Source: Corynebacterium halotolerans YIM 70093 = DSM 44683 (GTDB taxonomy: Bacteria; Actinomycetota; Actinomycetes; Mycobacteriales; Mycobacteriaceae). Taken from it: a DNA stretch of 64,000 nucleotides. Every line of letters begins with the position of its first letter. Within the stretch, counting starts at the first letter, position 1. A model generated the notes under the pieces. That model searched no databases, was not told the DNA's origin, and was given only the letters and a program-made list of their open reading frames with translations. The stretch spans positions 2,274,075 through 2,338,074 of the forward strand of contig NC_020302.1 of assembly GCF_000341345.1 (NCBI RefSeq), in the 5' to 3' direction. A program made the translations under genes and the position numbers. Positions 1 to 9,037 of the stretch are shown here, one piece after another.

Positions 1-302
1 ATGTCATGGGTCAGGCCGGCCAGCTCCGACAGGTCCGGGTCCAGCCCCAGTCCGGTGCCGATGCTGCGGGAGATCTGCGCGACCTCGAGCGAGTGCGTCA
101 GCCGGGTGCGTGGGGTGTCGCCGTCGCGGGGGCCGACCACCTGGGTCTTGTCCGCCAGCCGCCGCAGCGCCGCCGAATGCAGCACCCGGGCCCGGTCGCG
201 GGAGAACGCCCCGCGGTCGTCGGGCCGGGAGTGGTCGAACTCGCTGCCCTTGGGCGCCTCGTCGTGGAGCCGGGCGGCGTCAGCGGAGGTGTAGGGGTAC
301 AT
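1..302 (-). CDS. dgt: Deoxyguanosinetriphosphate triphosphohydrolase-like protein, N-terminal part
   Basis: HD-domain dNTPase that would cleave dGTP-type nucleotides to nucleoside and triphosphate. Only the first about 100 residues are inside the window; the gene runs off the left edge. Reading leftward from ATG at 302 the protein starts [15 protein letters not shown] and contains [24 protein letters not shown] followed by TRLTHSLEV, the N-terminal signature of bacterial dGTPases including the first His of the HD motif (LTHS). It is preceded by a modest GAAAGA ribosome site and lies 21 bp after the DUF218 gene on the same strand. Its C-terminal half is not visible. Confidence 0.9.
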   Translation of the reverse strand, partial: MYPYTSADAARLHDEAPKGSEFDHSRPDDRGAFSRDRARVLHSAALRRLADKTQVVGPRDGDTPRTRLTHSLEVAQISRSIGTGLGLDPDLSELAGLTHD

Positions 303-323
303 GGAGGGTTCTTTCGGCGTCGC

Positions 324-1028
324 TCAACGGTTCTGCTGGCTGTTCTTCTGCGCGCGCAGCTGGCGGTGGCGGTTGCGCCGCGAGGGCCGCAGCCACCCCT
401 GGAGCCGGCGCAGCAGTTCCTCCACCCTATCGCCCACTCCCCGGCCGGCCAGCCGGGACACATCGACGACCACCAGGCCGCCGACCTCGTGCATCAGCGA
501 CAGCCACCAGGCCCGCGACGGAAAGCGCGTCGGCGACGTCCGCGTCGGCGAGGCGGTGGCGTCCATCCCCGCCCGCCGGGCCAGCAATTCTGCGCGCAGG
601 GCGTGGTTGGGGTCGGTGACGATCACCGCCCGCCCCGGGTCGTGCGCCGCCAGCAGCGCCCGGTAGGACTCGCGGGTGTCATTGCCCTCGGTCACCGCCG
701 TGACCGCCGCCGCGGGCACCCCGCGCTCGACCAGCCAGGACTTCGCCACCCCGGCCTCCGTGAAGCGGTCGCCGGGCAGATTGCCGCCGAGGGTATAGAT
801 GTGACCCGCGACCCCGCCCCGCCACAGCCGCAGCGCGTGCTCCAGCCGTCCGGTCAGCTGCTTCGAGGGACGCCCGTCGTACTGTGCGGTGCCGAGCACG
901 ACGATCGCCTCGGCCGCGCCCGCGGGCGGGAGGGGGCGGCGTCGCCACGCGTGGGCGATCACGCGCCCGGGGCCCAGCGCCAGCGCCACCGGTACGGCGG
1001 GTACGGACAAGGGAAAAGGGATCCTCAT
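324..1028 (-). CDS. DUF218 (YdcF/SanA/ElyC-type) protein
   Basis: A 234-residue protein of the DUF218 superfamily, whose members are linked to envelope biogenesis but whose reaction is unknown. Visible are an N-terminal hydrophobic stretch (about residues 4-22, PFPLSVPAVPVALALG), AEAIVVLGTAQYDGRPSKQLTGRLEHAL (about 40-67), a GGN turn, and TEGNDTRESYRALL, a layout typical of the family. The C-terminus is Arg/Gln-rich. The start is ATG at 1028; a longer in-frame reading to 1214 would run into the divergent gene and looks like random high-GC sequence. It sits 21 bp upstream of dgt and may be cotranscribed with it. Confidence 0.8.
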   Translation of the reverse strand: MRIPFPLSVPAVPVALALGPGRVIAHAWRRRPLPPAGAAEAIVVLGTAQYDGRPSKQLTGRLEHALRLWRGGVAGHIYTLGGNLPGDRFTEAGVAKSWLVERGVPAAAVTAVTEGNDTRESYRALLAAHDPGRAVIVTDPNHALRAELLARRAGMDATASPTRTSPTRFPSRAWWLSLMHEVGGLVVVDVSRLAGRGVGDRVEELLRRLQGWLRPSRRNRHRQLRAQKNSQQNR

Positions 1029-1066
1029 TCCCGACAGTCTGCCAGCTGAGTCGGTAACCTGGTGCC

Positions 1067-3109
1067 ATGCTGCGCTTTTTTCCCCGTCCCGCCACCCTGG
1101 CCGCCCCGGCTTTCCTCGCCGTCGCGGGGGCCGCCGGACTCGCGCCCGCCGCGCTCGCCGTGGAGCCGGACGCGGTGGTGGCGCAGGGCACGGCCGTGGG
1201 CGGGACCATCGCACCCGGGCTGCTCACCGACCCGGTCACCGACCACTCCGGGGTGCTCAACGCGAATGAACGCTCCGCCATCGAGGACAAGATCCAGCAG
1301 TTCAAGATGGACAACCAGAAGTCCATCTTCGTGGTCTACCTGTCCAGCTTCGGCGGGATGACGCCGGAGGCGTGGACCGAGGCGGCCGTACAGGCCAACG
1401 GCGGCGGCAACACCGCCGTGCTCGCCGTGGCCACCGAGGACCGCCAGTTCGGCATCTACGGCGGCAACCAGTGGTCCGACGCCGAGCTCGACGACATGTA
1501 CGACGCCGCCTACTCCGAGCTGCTCGAGACCGACTGGGCCGGCACCGCCGAGGCGACGATCGACGCCGCCGCCTCCTCCGGCGAGATGTCCGGCGCGTCG
1601 GTGGCCTGGCTCGGTGGTGGCGCGGCCGCGATCGCGGTGGCCGGCGGCGGCATCTGGGCCTACTCGCGGCGGAAGCGGAAGCAGACCAGCCGGGAGATCC
1701 TCGAGGACTCCCGCGGCATCGACCCGGGCGACACCCGGCGGCTCACGGGCCTGCCCATGGAGACCCTCGAGCAGCTCGCCCAGGAGGAACTCGTCTCCAC
1801 CGACGAATCCATCCGCCGCGGCCGGGAGGAGCTCGACCTGGCCGTCGCCGAGTTCGGGCCCGAGCGCACCCGCAGCTTCACCCGCGCGATGAACCACTCC
1901 ACCACCACCCTGCAGAGGGCCTTCCAGCTCCAGCAGCGGCTCAACGACTCCATCCCGGAGTCCGACACCGAGCGCCGCGCCATGCTCGTGGAGATCATCT
2001 CCACCTGCGGGCAGGCCGACGACGCCCTCGACGCCGAAGCCGCCGACTTCGCCGAGATGCGCAACCTCCTGCTCACCGCCTCCACCAGGCTGGACGAGCT
2101 GACCCAGCGCACCATCGACCTGCGGGCCCGGCTGCCCCTGGCCGCCGACCAGCTGAGGTCCCTGGAGTCCCAGTACTCCACCGAGGTGCTCACCACCATC
2201 GAGGACAACGTGGCCATGGCCGAGAAGTCCCTGGACGAGGCGGAGAAGACCCTCGACACCGCCCGCGAACTCGAGGCGAAGCCCGCCGGCCAGCAGGGCG
2301 GCCTGGTCGGCGCCATCCGCGACTCCGAGCACGCCGTCGAGATGGCCGACCGGCTGCTGGTGGCCGTCGAGCACGCCGACCAGAACATCCGCGCCGCCAA
2401 AGCCGGCCTCGACGAGCTCATCGCCGAGGTCGAGGACGAGATCCGGGAGGCCGGCGAGCTGAAGCGCCAGGGCACCTCCCAGGGCGCGTCGGCCGACTGG
2501 GAGACCCTGGACGAGGTGGTCGGCCGGGCGATCAACACCGTCACCCGCTCAAAGGACATCGCCTCCTCCGATCCCCTGGGCGCCTACACCGCCCTGACTG
2601 ACGTGGACGCCGAGCTCGACGAGCAACTCGACCGCGTCCGTGAGACCACCGCCGATCAGGCCCGCCGCCTGCAGCTCCTCGACCAGCAGCTGCGCTCCGC
2701 GCAGGCCACCATCCAGGCCGCCGAAGACCTGATCTCTGCCCGCGGGCGCGTGGTCGGGGCCAGGGCCCGCACCCACCTGGCGGACGCGCAGCGCCTGCAC
2801 GCCCACGCCCTGAACCAGCGCACCGCCGACACCCGCGGGGCCACCGACCTGGCACGTCAGGCCACCCAGTCCGCCCAGCGGGCCTCCCGGCAGGCCCAGT
2901 CGGACGTGGACGACTACCGCCGCCGCCACGACTTCGGGGGCCGCGGCGGCGGATCCGCCACCGGCGCATTCGTCACCGGCATGGTCATCAACTCGCTGCT
3001 CTCCGGCGGCGGCCGCGGTGGTTTCGGGGGCGGCTTCGGCGGAGGATTCGGAGGCGGCGGCGGGTTCGGTGGAGGCGGCGGTGGTGGCTTCCGGGGCGGG
3101 TCGTTCTAG
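1067..3109 (+). CDS. Secreted, membrane-anchored TPM-domain protein with long coiled coil
   Basis: A 680-residue envelope protein. A signal peptide (about 1-31, ending in AALA) leads to a TPM domain (about 45-165; DHSGVLNANERSAIEDKIQQF, then VLAVATEDRQFGIYGG), the extracytoplasmic fold also seen in YgcG-type proteins. A single membrane helix (about 180-202) is followed by RRKRK, so the remainder should be cytoplasmic. Residues about 215-600 are Glu/Leu/Ala-rich and strongly predicted by eye to be coiled coil. The tail (about 630-680) is almost pure Gly/Phe/Arg repeats. It is transcribed divergently from the DUF218 gene, with 38 bp between the starts. The role is unknown; domain assignment is confident, function is not. 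Confidence 0.8.
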   Translation: MLRFFPRPATLAAPAFLAVAGAAGLAPAALAVEPDAVVAQGTAVGGTIAPGLLTDPVTDHSGVLNANERSAIEDKIQQFKMDNQKSIFVVYLSSFGGMTPEAWTEAAVQANGGGNTAVLAVATEDRQFGIYGGNQWSDAELDDMYDAAYSELLETDWAGTAEATIDAAASSGEMSGASVAWLGGGAAAIAVAGGGIWAYSRRKRKQTSREILEDSRGIDPGDTRRLTGLPMETLEQLAQEELVSTDESIRRGREELDLAVAEFGPERTRSFTRAMNHSTTTLQRAFQLQQRLNDSIPESDTERRAMLVEIISTCGQADDALDAEAADFAEMRNLLLTASTRLDELTQRTIDLRARLPLAADQLRSLESQYSTEVLTTIEDNVAMAEKSLDEAEKTLDTARELEAKPAGQQGGLVGAIRDSEHAVEMADRLLVAVEHADQNIRAAKAGLDELIAEVEDEIREAGELKRQGTSQGASADWETLDEVVGRAINTVTRSKDIASSDPLGAYTALTDVDAELDEQLDRVRETTADQARRLQLLDQQLRSAQATIQAAEDLISARGRVVGARARTHLADAQRLHAHALNQRTADTRGATDLARQATQSAQRASRQAQSDVDDYRRRHDFGGRGGGSATGAFVTGMVINSLLSGGGRGGFGGGFGGGFGGGGGFGGGGGGGFRGGSF

Positions 3110-3135
3110 CGGCCACCGCCCGCGAGCATAAGGCA

Positions 3136-3167
3136 GCCCCCTCGATGCAGATGCGCACCGAGGGGGC
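3136..3167 (+). terminator. Hairpin after the TPM-domain gene
   Basis: A perfect 9-bp stem (GCCCCCTCG at 3136-3144 with CGAGGGGGC at 3159-3167) and a 14-nt loop lie 26 bp after the TPM stop. Only a weak T-rich tail (CGTCGTTT) follows. It sits between convergent genes, so it could end transcription from either side. Confidence 0.5.
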
Positions 3168-3283
3168 CGTCGTTTGGTGGCTCTCACTGGGCCGAACTCA
3201 TTGGGTCGATCCAGCAGGTTCCAACAGGACCCAGCAGAACCCGGCAGGATCGGCCCACCACAACCAATCCAGCCGCTCCGGGC

Positions 3284-3757
3284 CTATACCCGCGGCCGCC
3301 GCACCGGGGAGTCGACGAGCACGCAGCCCCAGGTGAGGAACACGGCGTCGATGGCCGGCATGGAGGCGGTGTGCGGCCCGTCGTAGACCTCGACCTTGCC
3401 GCTGATCAGCGGGCGCACCGTCGCCGTGACGCCGTCCGAGCCGATGATGGCCCGCTCCTTACGCCAGAGGCTGGTGCGTTTGAGCAGGTAGTCGCGGCCG
3501 TCGCAGTTGGCGGTCAGGGTGCCGACCGTCATGCCGGCCTGGCTGAGAGTGAAGATCGCCCCGTCGCCGGTGGTGGCGCGGGCCCGGAACTGGAGGGGCC
3601 CGGGCGTGGACTCGATGAGCAGGCGTTCGCTGCCCAGGATGATCACGTCGGAGCGGACGGCGGCGATGACGTCGCCGCGGGCGTCGACAAGCTCGTTGCC
3701 CTCCCAGGTCCACCGGCCGCGGCCCTGCTCGCTGAAGAAGCCCGCCTTCTCCGCCAT
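3284..3757 (-). CDS. Conserved hypothetical protein, beta-rich
   Basis: A 157-residue protein of unknown function, third gene after glyS (16 bp behind the preceding gene). The sequence alternates short hydrophobic strands and turns (VIILGSERLLIES, AIFTLSQAGMTVGTLTAN, DYLLKRTSLWRKERAIIG), suggesting an all-beta fold, and ends in AIDAVFLTWGCVLVDSPV. That end resembles the ALSWFVRLVLESRL region of the upstream neighbour, so the two may be diverged paralogues of one another. No catalytic motif is visible. A tubby/LURP-like fold is a guess from the strand pattern only. Confidence 0.6.
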   Translation of the reverse strand: MAEKAGFFSEQGRGRWTWEGNELVDARGDVIAAVRSDVIILGSERLLIESTPGPLQFRARATTGDGAIFTLSQAGMTVGTLTANCDGRDYLLKRTSLWRKERAIIGSDGVTATVRPLISGKVEVYDGPHTASMPAIDAVFLTWGCVLVDSPVRRPRV

Positions 3758-3773
3758 CGCCTACACAGTCCCC

Positions 3774-4319
3774 CTAGAGGATGAACGCCAGAATTCCGAC
3801 GATGGTGAACAGCACCAGCGTCAGGATGAGCACCGCCGAGGACACCCCCAGGCGGGATTCGAGCACCAGGCGGACGAACCAGCTCAGTGCGGCCGCCTCG
3901 GAACGGGAGAGCCCGGCGGCCGCGACGTCGTCCTCGAACTCGAGGATGGAGCGGCGCACGCCGTGGGCGGCACCCGAGAACTGCGCGAGCTTGACGGAGT
4001 TCTCGTCATCGACGATCCAGTCGTTGCGGTTCTCGTTGATCAGCTTCAGCCGGCGGTCGCCCAAGCGGACGTCGATCTCCTTGCCCCGGGCGAAGTCGCC
4101 GCTGGCCTGGTAGACGGTGCCGTCCGGCAGCGTCGCCGTGGCTCCGGTGTCCCTGTCGAACGCGGTCCGCCACTCCACGCCCTCGACGACCGCGGTGGCG
4201 GCGGACTCGCCGCCGTCGACGACGAAGCGTCCGAGCTCCTCCGGGCCGTCCTCGACGAACAGCGGGATCTCCCGGTGCCCGTCGGTCTTCTTCCGCTCAC
4301 CCCAGCTGGTGTAGTGCAT
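3774..4319 (-). CDS. Conserved hypothetical protein with C-terminal membrane anchor
   Basis: A 181-residue protein starting MHYTSWGERKK, directly downstream of glyS (15-bp gap). The first about 145 residues are polar and beta-rich (REIPLFVEDGPEELGRFVV; GTVYQASGDFARGKEIDVRLGDRRLKLI). The last about 25 (SSAVLILTLVLFTIVGILAFIL) form a clear membrane helix, so the globular part probably faces the cytoplasm as a tail-anchored protein. It pairs with the gene at 3284-3757, with which it shares overall layout. Function unknown. Confidence 0.65.
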   Translation of the reverse strand: MHYTSWGERKKTDGHREIPLFVEDGPEELGRFVVDGGESAATAVVEGVEWRTAFDRDTGATATLPDGTVYQASGDFARGKEIDVRLGDRRLKLINENRNDWIVDDENSVKLAQFSGAAHGVRRSILEFEDDVAAAGLSRSEAAALSWFVRLVLESRLGVSSAVLILTLVLFTIVGILAFIL

Positions 4320-4334
4320 CAGCGCGTTAATCCC

Positions 4335-5720
4335 CTAGCAGCCGATCAGCCGCTGGGCCAGGTAGCCCTGCAGCTCGTTGAGCGGCACGCGGACCTGTTC
4401 CATGGTGTCGCGCTCGCGCACGGTCACGGCGTTGTCCTCAAGGGTGTCGAAGTCGACGGTGACGCAGAACGGGGTGCCGATCTCGTCCTGGCGGCGGTAG
4501 CGGCGCCCGATCGCACCGGAGGTGTCGTAGTCGACGTTCCAGAACTCGCGCAGGCCGTTGGCCAGCTTCTGCGCCGGCTCGGACAGCTCGGGCTTCTTGG
4601 ACAGCGGCAGCACGGCCACCTTGACCGGGGCCAGGCGGCGGTCCAGCTTGAGCACGACGCGCTTGTCCACCCCGCCCTTGGAGTTCGGTGCCTCGTCCTC
4701 GTGGTAGGCGTCGATGAGGAAGGCCATCACGGCGCGGCCCAGGCCGGCGGCCGGCTCGATGACGTACGGGATCCAGCGCTCGTTCGACTCCTGGTCGAAG
4801 TAGGACAGATCCTCGCCGGAGCCCTCGGAGTGCACGCGCAGGTCGTAGTCGGTCCGGTTGGCGATGCCCTCGAGCTCGCCCCACTTGGTGCCCTTGAAGT
4901 TGTAGGCGTACTCCACGTCGACGGTGCGCTTGGAGTAGTGCGACAGCTTCTCCTCCGGGTGCTCGTAGAGACGCAGGTTCTCGGGCCTGATGCCCAGGTT
5001 GACGTACCAGTTGTAACGGTCGTCGATCCAGCGCTGGTGCCAGTCCTCGTCCTCGCCCGGCTTGACGAAGAACTCCATCTCCATCTGCTCGAACTCGCGG
5101 GTGCGGAAGATGAAGTTGCCCGGGGTGATCTCGTTGCGGAAGGACTTGCCGATGTTGGCGATGCCGAACGGCGGCTTCATCCGCGCGGAGGTCATGACGT
5201 TCTTGAAGTTGACGAAGATGCCCTGGGCGGTCTCCGGGCGCAGGTAGTGCAGGCCCTCCTCGTCGTCCACCGGACCCAGGAAGGTCTTCAGCAGACCGGA
5301 GAAGGCGCGCGGCTCGGTCCAGGAGCCGGGCTGGCCGGTCTCCGGATCGTTGATGTCGGCCAGGCCGTTGACCGGCGGGTGGCCGTGCTTCTCCTCGTAG
5401 GCCTCGAGCAGGTGGTCGGCGCGGTAGCGCTTGTGGGTGTGCAGGGACTCCACCAGCGGGTCGGTGAAGACCTCGACGTGGCCGGAGGTCACCCACACCT
5501 GGCGCGGCAGGATGATGGAGGTGTCGACGCCGACGACGTCGTCCCGCGACTGCACCATGTGGCGCCACCACTGGCGCTTGATGTTCTCCTTGAGCTCCAC
5601 ACCCAGCGGACCGTAGTCCCAGGCCGAGCGGGTACCGCCGTAGATCTCACCCGCCGGGAAGACCAGACCTCGTCGCTTGCACAGGTTGACGACGGTATCG
5701 ATGACGGACGCTTGCGCCAT
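4335..5720 (-). CDS. glyS: Glycyl-tRNA synthetase (dimeric type)
   Basis: Class II aminoacyl-tRNA synthetase that charges tRNA-Gly. The 461-residue length fits the single-chain dimeric GlyRS of actinobacteria. Visible features: the N-terminal [15 protein letters not shown] segment, [19 protein letters not shown], motif 2-like [25 protein letters not shown] (about residues 200-225), motif 3-like [14 protein letters not shown] (about 330), and the anticodon-binding domain from about 365 ([13 protein letters not shown] to the C-terminus). It is the first gene of a leftward unit that includes the two unknown proteins downstream. A TACACT -10 candidate lies about 130 bp upstream. Confidence 0.97.
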   Translation of the reverse strand: MAQASVIDTVVNLCKRRGLVFPAGEIYGGTRSAWDYGPLGVELKENIKRQWWRHMVQSRDDVVGVDTSIILPRQVWVTSGHVEVFTDPLVESLHTHKRYRADHLLEAYEEKHGHPPVNGLADINDPETGQPGSWTEPRAFSGLLKTFLGPVDDEEGLHYLRPETAQGIFVNFKNVMTSARMKPPFGIANIGKSFRNEITPGNFIFRTREFEQMEMEFFVKPGEDEDWHQRWIDDRYNWYVNLGIRPENLRLYEHPEEKLSHYSKRTVDVEYAYNFKGTKWGELEGIANRTDYDLRVHSEGSGEDLSYFDQESNERWIPYVIEPAAGLGRAVMAFLIDAYHEDEAPNSKGGVDKRVVLKLDRRLAPVKVAVLPLSKKPELSEPAQKLANGLREFWNVDYDTSGAIGRRYRRQDEIGTPFCVTVDFDTLEDNAVTVRERDTMEQVRVPLNELQGYLAQRLIGC

Positions 5721-6086
5721 GGGGCTTCAGACTCCTCTGGTAGGGGACAGTCGGCTCTGACTTGCTCGGACATGTGTGACGGGTGCGGGCCTGCGGTGGG
5801 GCCGTGACGACGGCCGGTGTTTCCTGCCGGGCCACGCAACGTGACCAGTGTAGCGTCCGTGGGGCAACGGTGACGGCACGGGCGGCCGGTTACCCGGGGG
5901 TGGCCGGTGACGGCTCCGCCACGGTGTTTGAAATGTCTAGCTTTTATCGGTCGCCGGGTTATAGTTGGGAGAGAAAACAGCACATGGTTCGCTGGCCCCG
6001 CCGAACCCCCGCACGCCCGGACCGGAGCGGTCTCCGGTGCTGCGCCGCAAGGAGTGAGCCCCGAAAAACCCAGGAACTGAGCAGCC
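5721..6086. promoter_or_regulatory. Divergent intergenic region between glyS and the ArsR regulator
   Basis: A 366-bp gap without a supported gene. On the minus strand TACACT (5847-5852) is a plausible -10 for glyS, giving a leader of roughly 120 nt; I see no T-box or other riboswitch signature in it. On the plus strand TATAGT (5960-5965) is a good -10 for the regulator gene, leaving a leader of about 115 nt. The TTGAAATGTCTAGC stretch just upstream is AT-richer than its surroundings and could hold an operator, but no clean zinc-regulator dyad is visible. Confidence 0.45.
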
Positions 6087-6554
6087 ATGGACCCCCTTCC
6101 GGACCTCGACACCGCAACCAAAGTCATCGGCGCGCTCGATTCCCGGCTCCGGATGGAGATCGTCCTCCGGCTCTCGGACCGGGAGCACTACGTCCACGAG
6201 CTGGTCGTCGAGCTCGGCAAGTCCCAGCCCCTGATCAGCCAGCACCTGCGGGTGCTCAAGAAGTCCGGCCTCGTCGACTCCCGGCGCCGCGGCCGCGAGA
6301 TGGTCTACCGGCTCATCCAGCCCGTGGCCCCCGAAATCATCGAACTCGCCGCGCACACGGGCGTGGACCGGCCCGGGCAGCTCACGACGGTCACCCGCAT
6401 CGACGTCCCGGCTCCGCCCGAGGAGCAGATCCAGAGGCAGGCCGTGGCCCACACCCCGGCCGCGGCGGTAGCCCCGGACCTGGAGCCGCAGGAGCCCATC
6501 CCGGACCCCTCCCCCGCCCCGCCGAAACCGCAGTCCCCCTCCGACCCGGGCTGA
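6087..6554 (+). CDS. ArsR/SmtB-family transcriptional regulator upstream of zur
   Basis: A 155-residue winged-helix repressor. LRMEIVLRLSDREHYVHELVVELGKSQPLISQHLRVLKKSGLVDSRRRGREMVYRL (about residues 20-77) is the complete ArsR DNA-binding domain, with the recognition helix around SQPLISQHLRVL. The C-terminal third (about 110-155) is Pro/Ala/Glu-rich and looks disordered, longer than a minimal ArsR protein. By position directly before zur it matches the zinc-responsive ArsR gene known at this place in C. glutamicum (Znr), but metal ligands cannot be assigned with confidence here. Zur starts 90 bp downstream on the same strand. Confidence 0.88.
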   Translation: MDPLPDLDTATKVIGALDSRLRMEIVLRLSDREHYVHELVVELGKSQPLISQHLRVLKKSGLVDSRRRGREMVYRLIQPVAPEIIELAAHTGVDRPGQLTTVTRIDVPAPPEEQIQRQAVAHTPAAAVAPDLEPQEPIPDPSPAPPKPQSPSDPG

Positions 6555-6644
6555 TCCTTTCCCGGGCCCTCCGGGTCTTTCGGGTGTCGCGCCCCGGGTG
6601 AGACAATGGGGAAAAGAACCAGCGGCATTTCAAGAAGGAACCCG

Positions 6645-7073
6645 ATGTCCACCGTCCAGTCCGGCGTGCCGAAGCTCGGGGCACGCAACACCCGCCAGCG
6701 CACGGCGATCGTCAACGTGCTGCAGGAGCTCGACACCTTCGCCTCCGCGAAGACCATCCACCAGGCCCTGCAGGAACGCGAGATCAAGGTCGGCCTGACC
6801 ACGGTCTACCGCACCCTCCAGTCGCTGGCGGAGATCAAGGCCGTCGACGTGCTGCACACCACCGCCGGCGAATCCCTCTACCGCCACTGCCTGTCCGAAC
6901 ACCACCACCATCACCTGGTGTGCACCGAGTGCGGCCGCACCGAGGAGATCGACGGCGGCCCCGTCGAGGCGTGGGCCCGCACCGTCGCCGAGGCCCACGG
7001 CTTCTCCCTGACCGGCCACGACGCCGAGGTCTTCGGGCTGTGCGCCGAGTGCCGGGGTGAACGCGAGGACTAG
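6645..7073 (+). CDS. zur: Zinc uptake regulator, Fur family
   Basis: A 142-residue Fur-family repressor. The N-terminal winged helix (NTRQRTAIVNVLQELDTFASAKTIHQAL...VGLTTVYRTLQSL) precedes a His cluster (SEHHHHHLVCTECGRTEEI, about residues 84-102) and a second Cys pair (GLCAECRGE) that together form the structural zinc site. The ATG at 6645 has an AAGAAGGA ribosome site 5 bp upstream and is preferred over an in-frame ATG at 6606. Neighbouring ArsR and ferritin-like/VIT1 genes support a metal-homeostasis role. It converges with the next gene, and the two stop codons overlap by 4 bp. Confidence 0.93.
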   Translation: MSTVQSGVPKLGARNTRQRTAIVNVLQELDTFASAKTIHQALQEREIKVGLTTVYRTLQSLAEIKAVDVLHTTAGESLYRHCLSEHHHHHLVCTECGRTEEIDGGPVEAWARTVAEAHGFSLTGHDAEVFGLCAECRGERED

Positions 7074-8254
7074 CCCAGCACCTGCCCGAAGGCCAGCCCC
7101 AGCAGATAGGTGATGCCGGCGGCGCCCAGGCCGATGGCCAGCTGGCGCAGCGCCCGGCTCAGGGGCGGTTTGCCCGAGAGCACGCCCACAATGCCGCCGG
7201 TGAACATCAGCGCGACGGACACCAGCACCAGCGCGACGACCGCGCCCGCCGCGGGCGAGGCCCCGAAGAGGAACGGGATGATCGGGATGAGCGCACCGGT
7301 GGCGAAGAACAGGAAACTCGAGGCGCCCGCCGCGAGCCCGCTGCCGACGACCTCGTTCGGGCGCCGCTCGGTCCCCCCGGTGCCCCAGTGGTCGGAGCCG
7401 CTGGCCTGTCCGAGCCCCAGGCGGGTGAACTCCTCCTCCGCCTTGGCCTCGGCCTCCTCGAGAGACATGCCGCGCGCCCGGTAGACCAGGGCGAGTTCGT
7501 TGGCGTCGACGTCGAGCTGCGGCAGCAGGGTGTGCGCCTTCGGGTGCGGGGTCGACGCCTCCAGCAGCTCGCCCTGCGATTTCACGGAGACGTACTCCCC
7601 CGCCGCCATCGACAACGCGCCCGCCAGCAGGCCGGACACACCCGCCAGCAGGATGTAGCTGGAACTCACCCCGGAGCCCATGACGCCGATGACCAGGGCC
7701 AGGTTGGACACCAGCCCGTCGTTGGCGCCGAAGACGGCGGCGCGGAAACTGCCCGACATCTTCTCCCGGCCGCGGGTGGCCAGACCACGCACGACCTCGG
7801 CGTGGATTCGCTCGTCGGCCGCGATCTGCTCCGGGGCGTCATCGTCGTGGACGTAGGGGTTACGTGCCTCGGCGGTCTGCATCAGCGCGAGCGCGAACAC
7901 CGAGCCGAAACGCTTGGCCAGCAGGCCCATGAAGCGGGTACGCAGATCCGGACGGCGCGGCATGCCCACGTACTCACCCAGCTTCTCGCGCCAGAACCGT
8001 TCGTGGCGGGCCTCCGAATCGGCCAGGTGGAGCAGGATATCACGCTCCTCGCCCCGGCGGTTGCGGGCGAGCTCGCGGTACACGGCGGCCTCGGCCCGTT
8101 CGTTGGCCAGGTAGCGGCGCCAGCGCCGGATCTGGCTGCGCGAGGGCGCCGGCTCGGGGCCCGCCTCCGGTGCGGGGACCTGCTCCGGCTGCCCGGCGGC
8201 GTCGGCACGGTGGGTACCGGGGTGTGCGGACGGCGTCGTGTCGCGCTCGACCAC
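7070..8254 (-). CDS. Rubrerythrin-VIT1 fusion, putative iron/manganese transporter
   Basis: A 394-residue fusion. After a Pro-rich leader, residues about 40-180 form a ferritin-like/rubrerythrin helix bundle with carboxylate ligands in YLANERAEAAVYRELA, LLHLADSEARHERFW and ADERIHAEVV. The C-terminal half is a VIT1/CCC1 transporter: FRAAVFGANDGLVSNLALVIGVMG, LLAGALSMAAGEYVSVKSQGELLEA, then three hydrophobic helices up to the C-terminus. Family members (MbfA-like) export iron or manganese, with the rubrerythrin domain sensing or delivering metal. The start is GTG. It is the last gene of the era-recO-uppS run, 14 bp behind uppS, and converges on zur. Confidence 0.9.
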   Translation of the reverse strand: MVERDTTPSAHPGTHRADAAGQPEQVPAPEAGPEPAPSRSQIRRWRRYLANERAEAAVYRELARNRRGEERDILLHLADSEARHERFWREKLGEYVGMPRRPDLRTRFMGLLAKRFGSVFALALMQTAEARNPYVHDDDAPEQIAADERIHAEVVRGLATRGREKMSGSFRAAVFGANDGLVSNLALVIGVMGSGVSSSYILLAGVSGLLAGALSMAAGEYVSVKSQGELLEASTPHPKAHTLLPQLDVDANELALVYRARGMSLEEAEAKAEEEFTRLGLGQASGSDHWGTGGTERRPNEVVGSGLAAGASSFLFFATGALIPIIPFLFGASPAAGAVVALVLVSVALMFTGGIVGVLSGKPPLSRALRQLAIGLGAAGITYLLGLAFGQVLG

Positions 8255-8268
8255 GCTTTCTTCTCCTC

Positions 8269-9021
8269 TTACTTGCTCTTGGTTCCGCCGAACCGGCGGT
8301 CACGACGAGCGTACTCCTCGACGGCCGCGAAGAGGTCCTGCGCGGAGAAGTCCGGGAACAGCTTGTCCTGGTAGACCATCTCCGCGTACGCCGACTGCCA
8401 GAGCAGGAAATTCGACGTCCGCTTCTCCCCCGAGGGCCGCAGGAACAGATCCACATCCGGCATGTCCGGCTCGTCCAGCCACCGGGAGAAGTTCTTCTCG
8501 CTGATCTGCTCGGGGCGCAGCTCCCCGCGGGCGGCCTGCGCGGCAATCTCGCGGGCGGCGTCGATGATCTCGGCGCGGCCCCCGTAATTGACGCACATCG
8601 CCAGCGTCATCCTCGTGTTGTCCCTGGTCAGCTCCTCCGCGACCTCCAGCTCGCGGATGACCGAGCGCCACAGGCGCGGGCGGCGGCCCACCCAGCGCAC
8701 CCGCACGCCCTTCTCGTGGAGGATATCGCGCTGGCGGTGCAGCACGTCCCGGTTGAAGCCCATGAGGAAACGGACCTCGTCGGCGGAACGCCGCCAGTTC
8801 TCCGTGGAGAAGGCGTAGGCGGACAGGTAGTCCACCCCCATGGCCAGGCAGGCGTCGACGGCCTCCATGAGCACGGCCTCGCCGCGCTTGTGGCCCTCGG
8901 TGCGCTTCAGACCGCGCTGCTCGGCCCAGCGGCCGTTCCCGTCCATCACCAGGGCGATGTGGCGGGGAAGGAACTTGGCGGGGATGTCCGGGGGTGTCAG
9001 GTCTACGCTCACGCGCACCAT
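8269..9021 (-). CDS. uppS: Polyprenyl (decaprenyl) diphosphate synthase, cis type
   Basis: Cis-prenyltransferase making the long-chain isoprenoid lipid carrier used for peptidoglycan and arabinogalactan. The 250-residue protein has [27 protein letters not shown] (about residues 25-52) with the catalytic Asp in [19 protein letters not shown], a NYGGRAEI block and the C-terminal [21 protein letters not shown] with the Arg/Glu substrate-binding residues. It lies between recO (16 bp upstream) and the VIT1 fusion (14 bp downstream). Product chain length cannot be read from sequence; decaprenyl is inferred from mycolata biology. Confidence 0.95.
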   Translation of the reverse strand: MVRVSVDLTPPDIPAKFLPRHIALVMDGNGRWAEQRGLKRTEGHKRGEAVLMEAVDACLAMGVDYLSAYAFSTENWRRSADEVRFLMGFNRDVLHRQRDILHEKGVRVRWVGRRPRLWRSVIRELEVAEELTRDNTRMTLAMCVNYGGRAEIIDAAREIAAQAARGELRPEQISEKNFSRWLDEPDMPDVDLFLRPSGEKRTSNFLLWQSAYAEMVYQDKLFPDFSAQDLFAAVEEYARRDRRFGGTKSK

Positions 9022-9037
9022 TGTGCCACCCGGCGGC

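Noticed and set aside
3507..5807. A 766-codon plus-strand reading frame opposite glyS
   Set aside because: Mirror of the glyS codon bias; no motifs, and glyS is unmistakable on the other strand.
5721..5850. T-box riboswitch in front of glyS
   Set aside because: The leader is about 120 nt and lacks the conserved T-box core and specifier hairpin.
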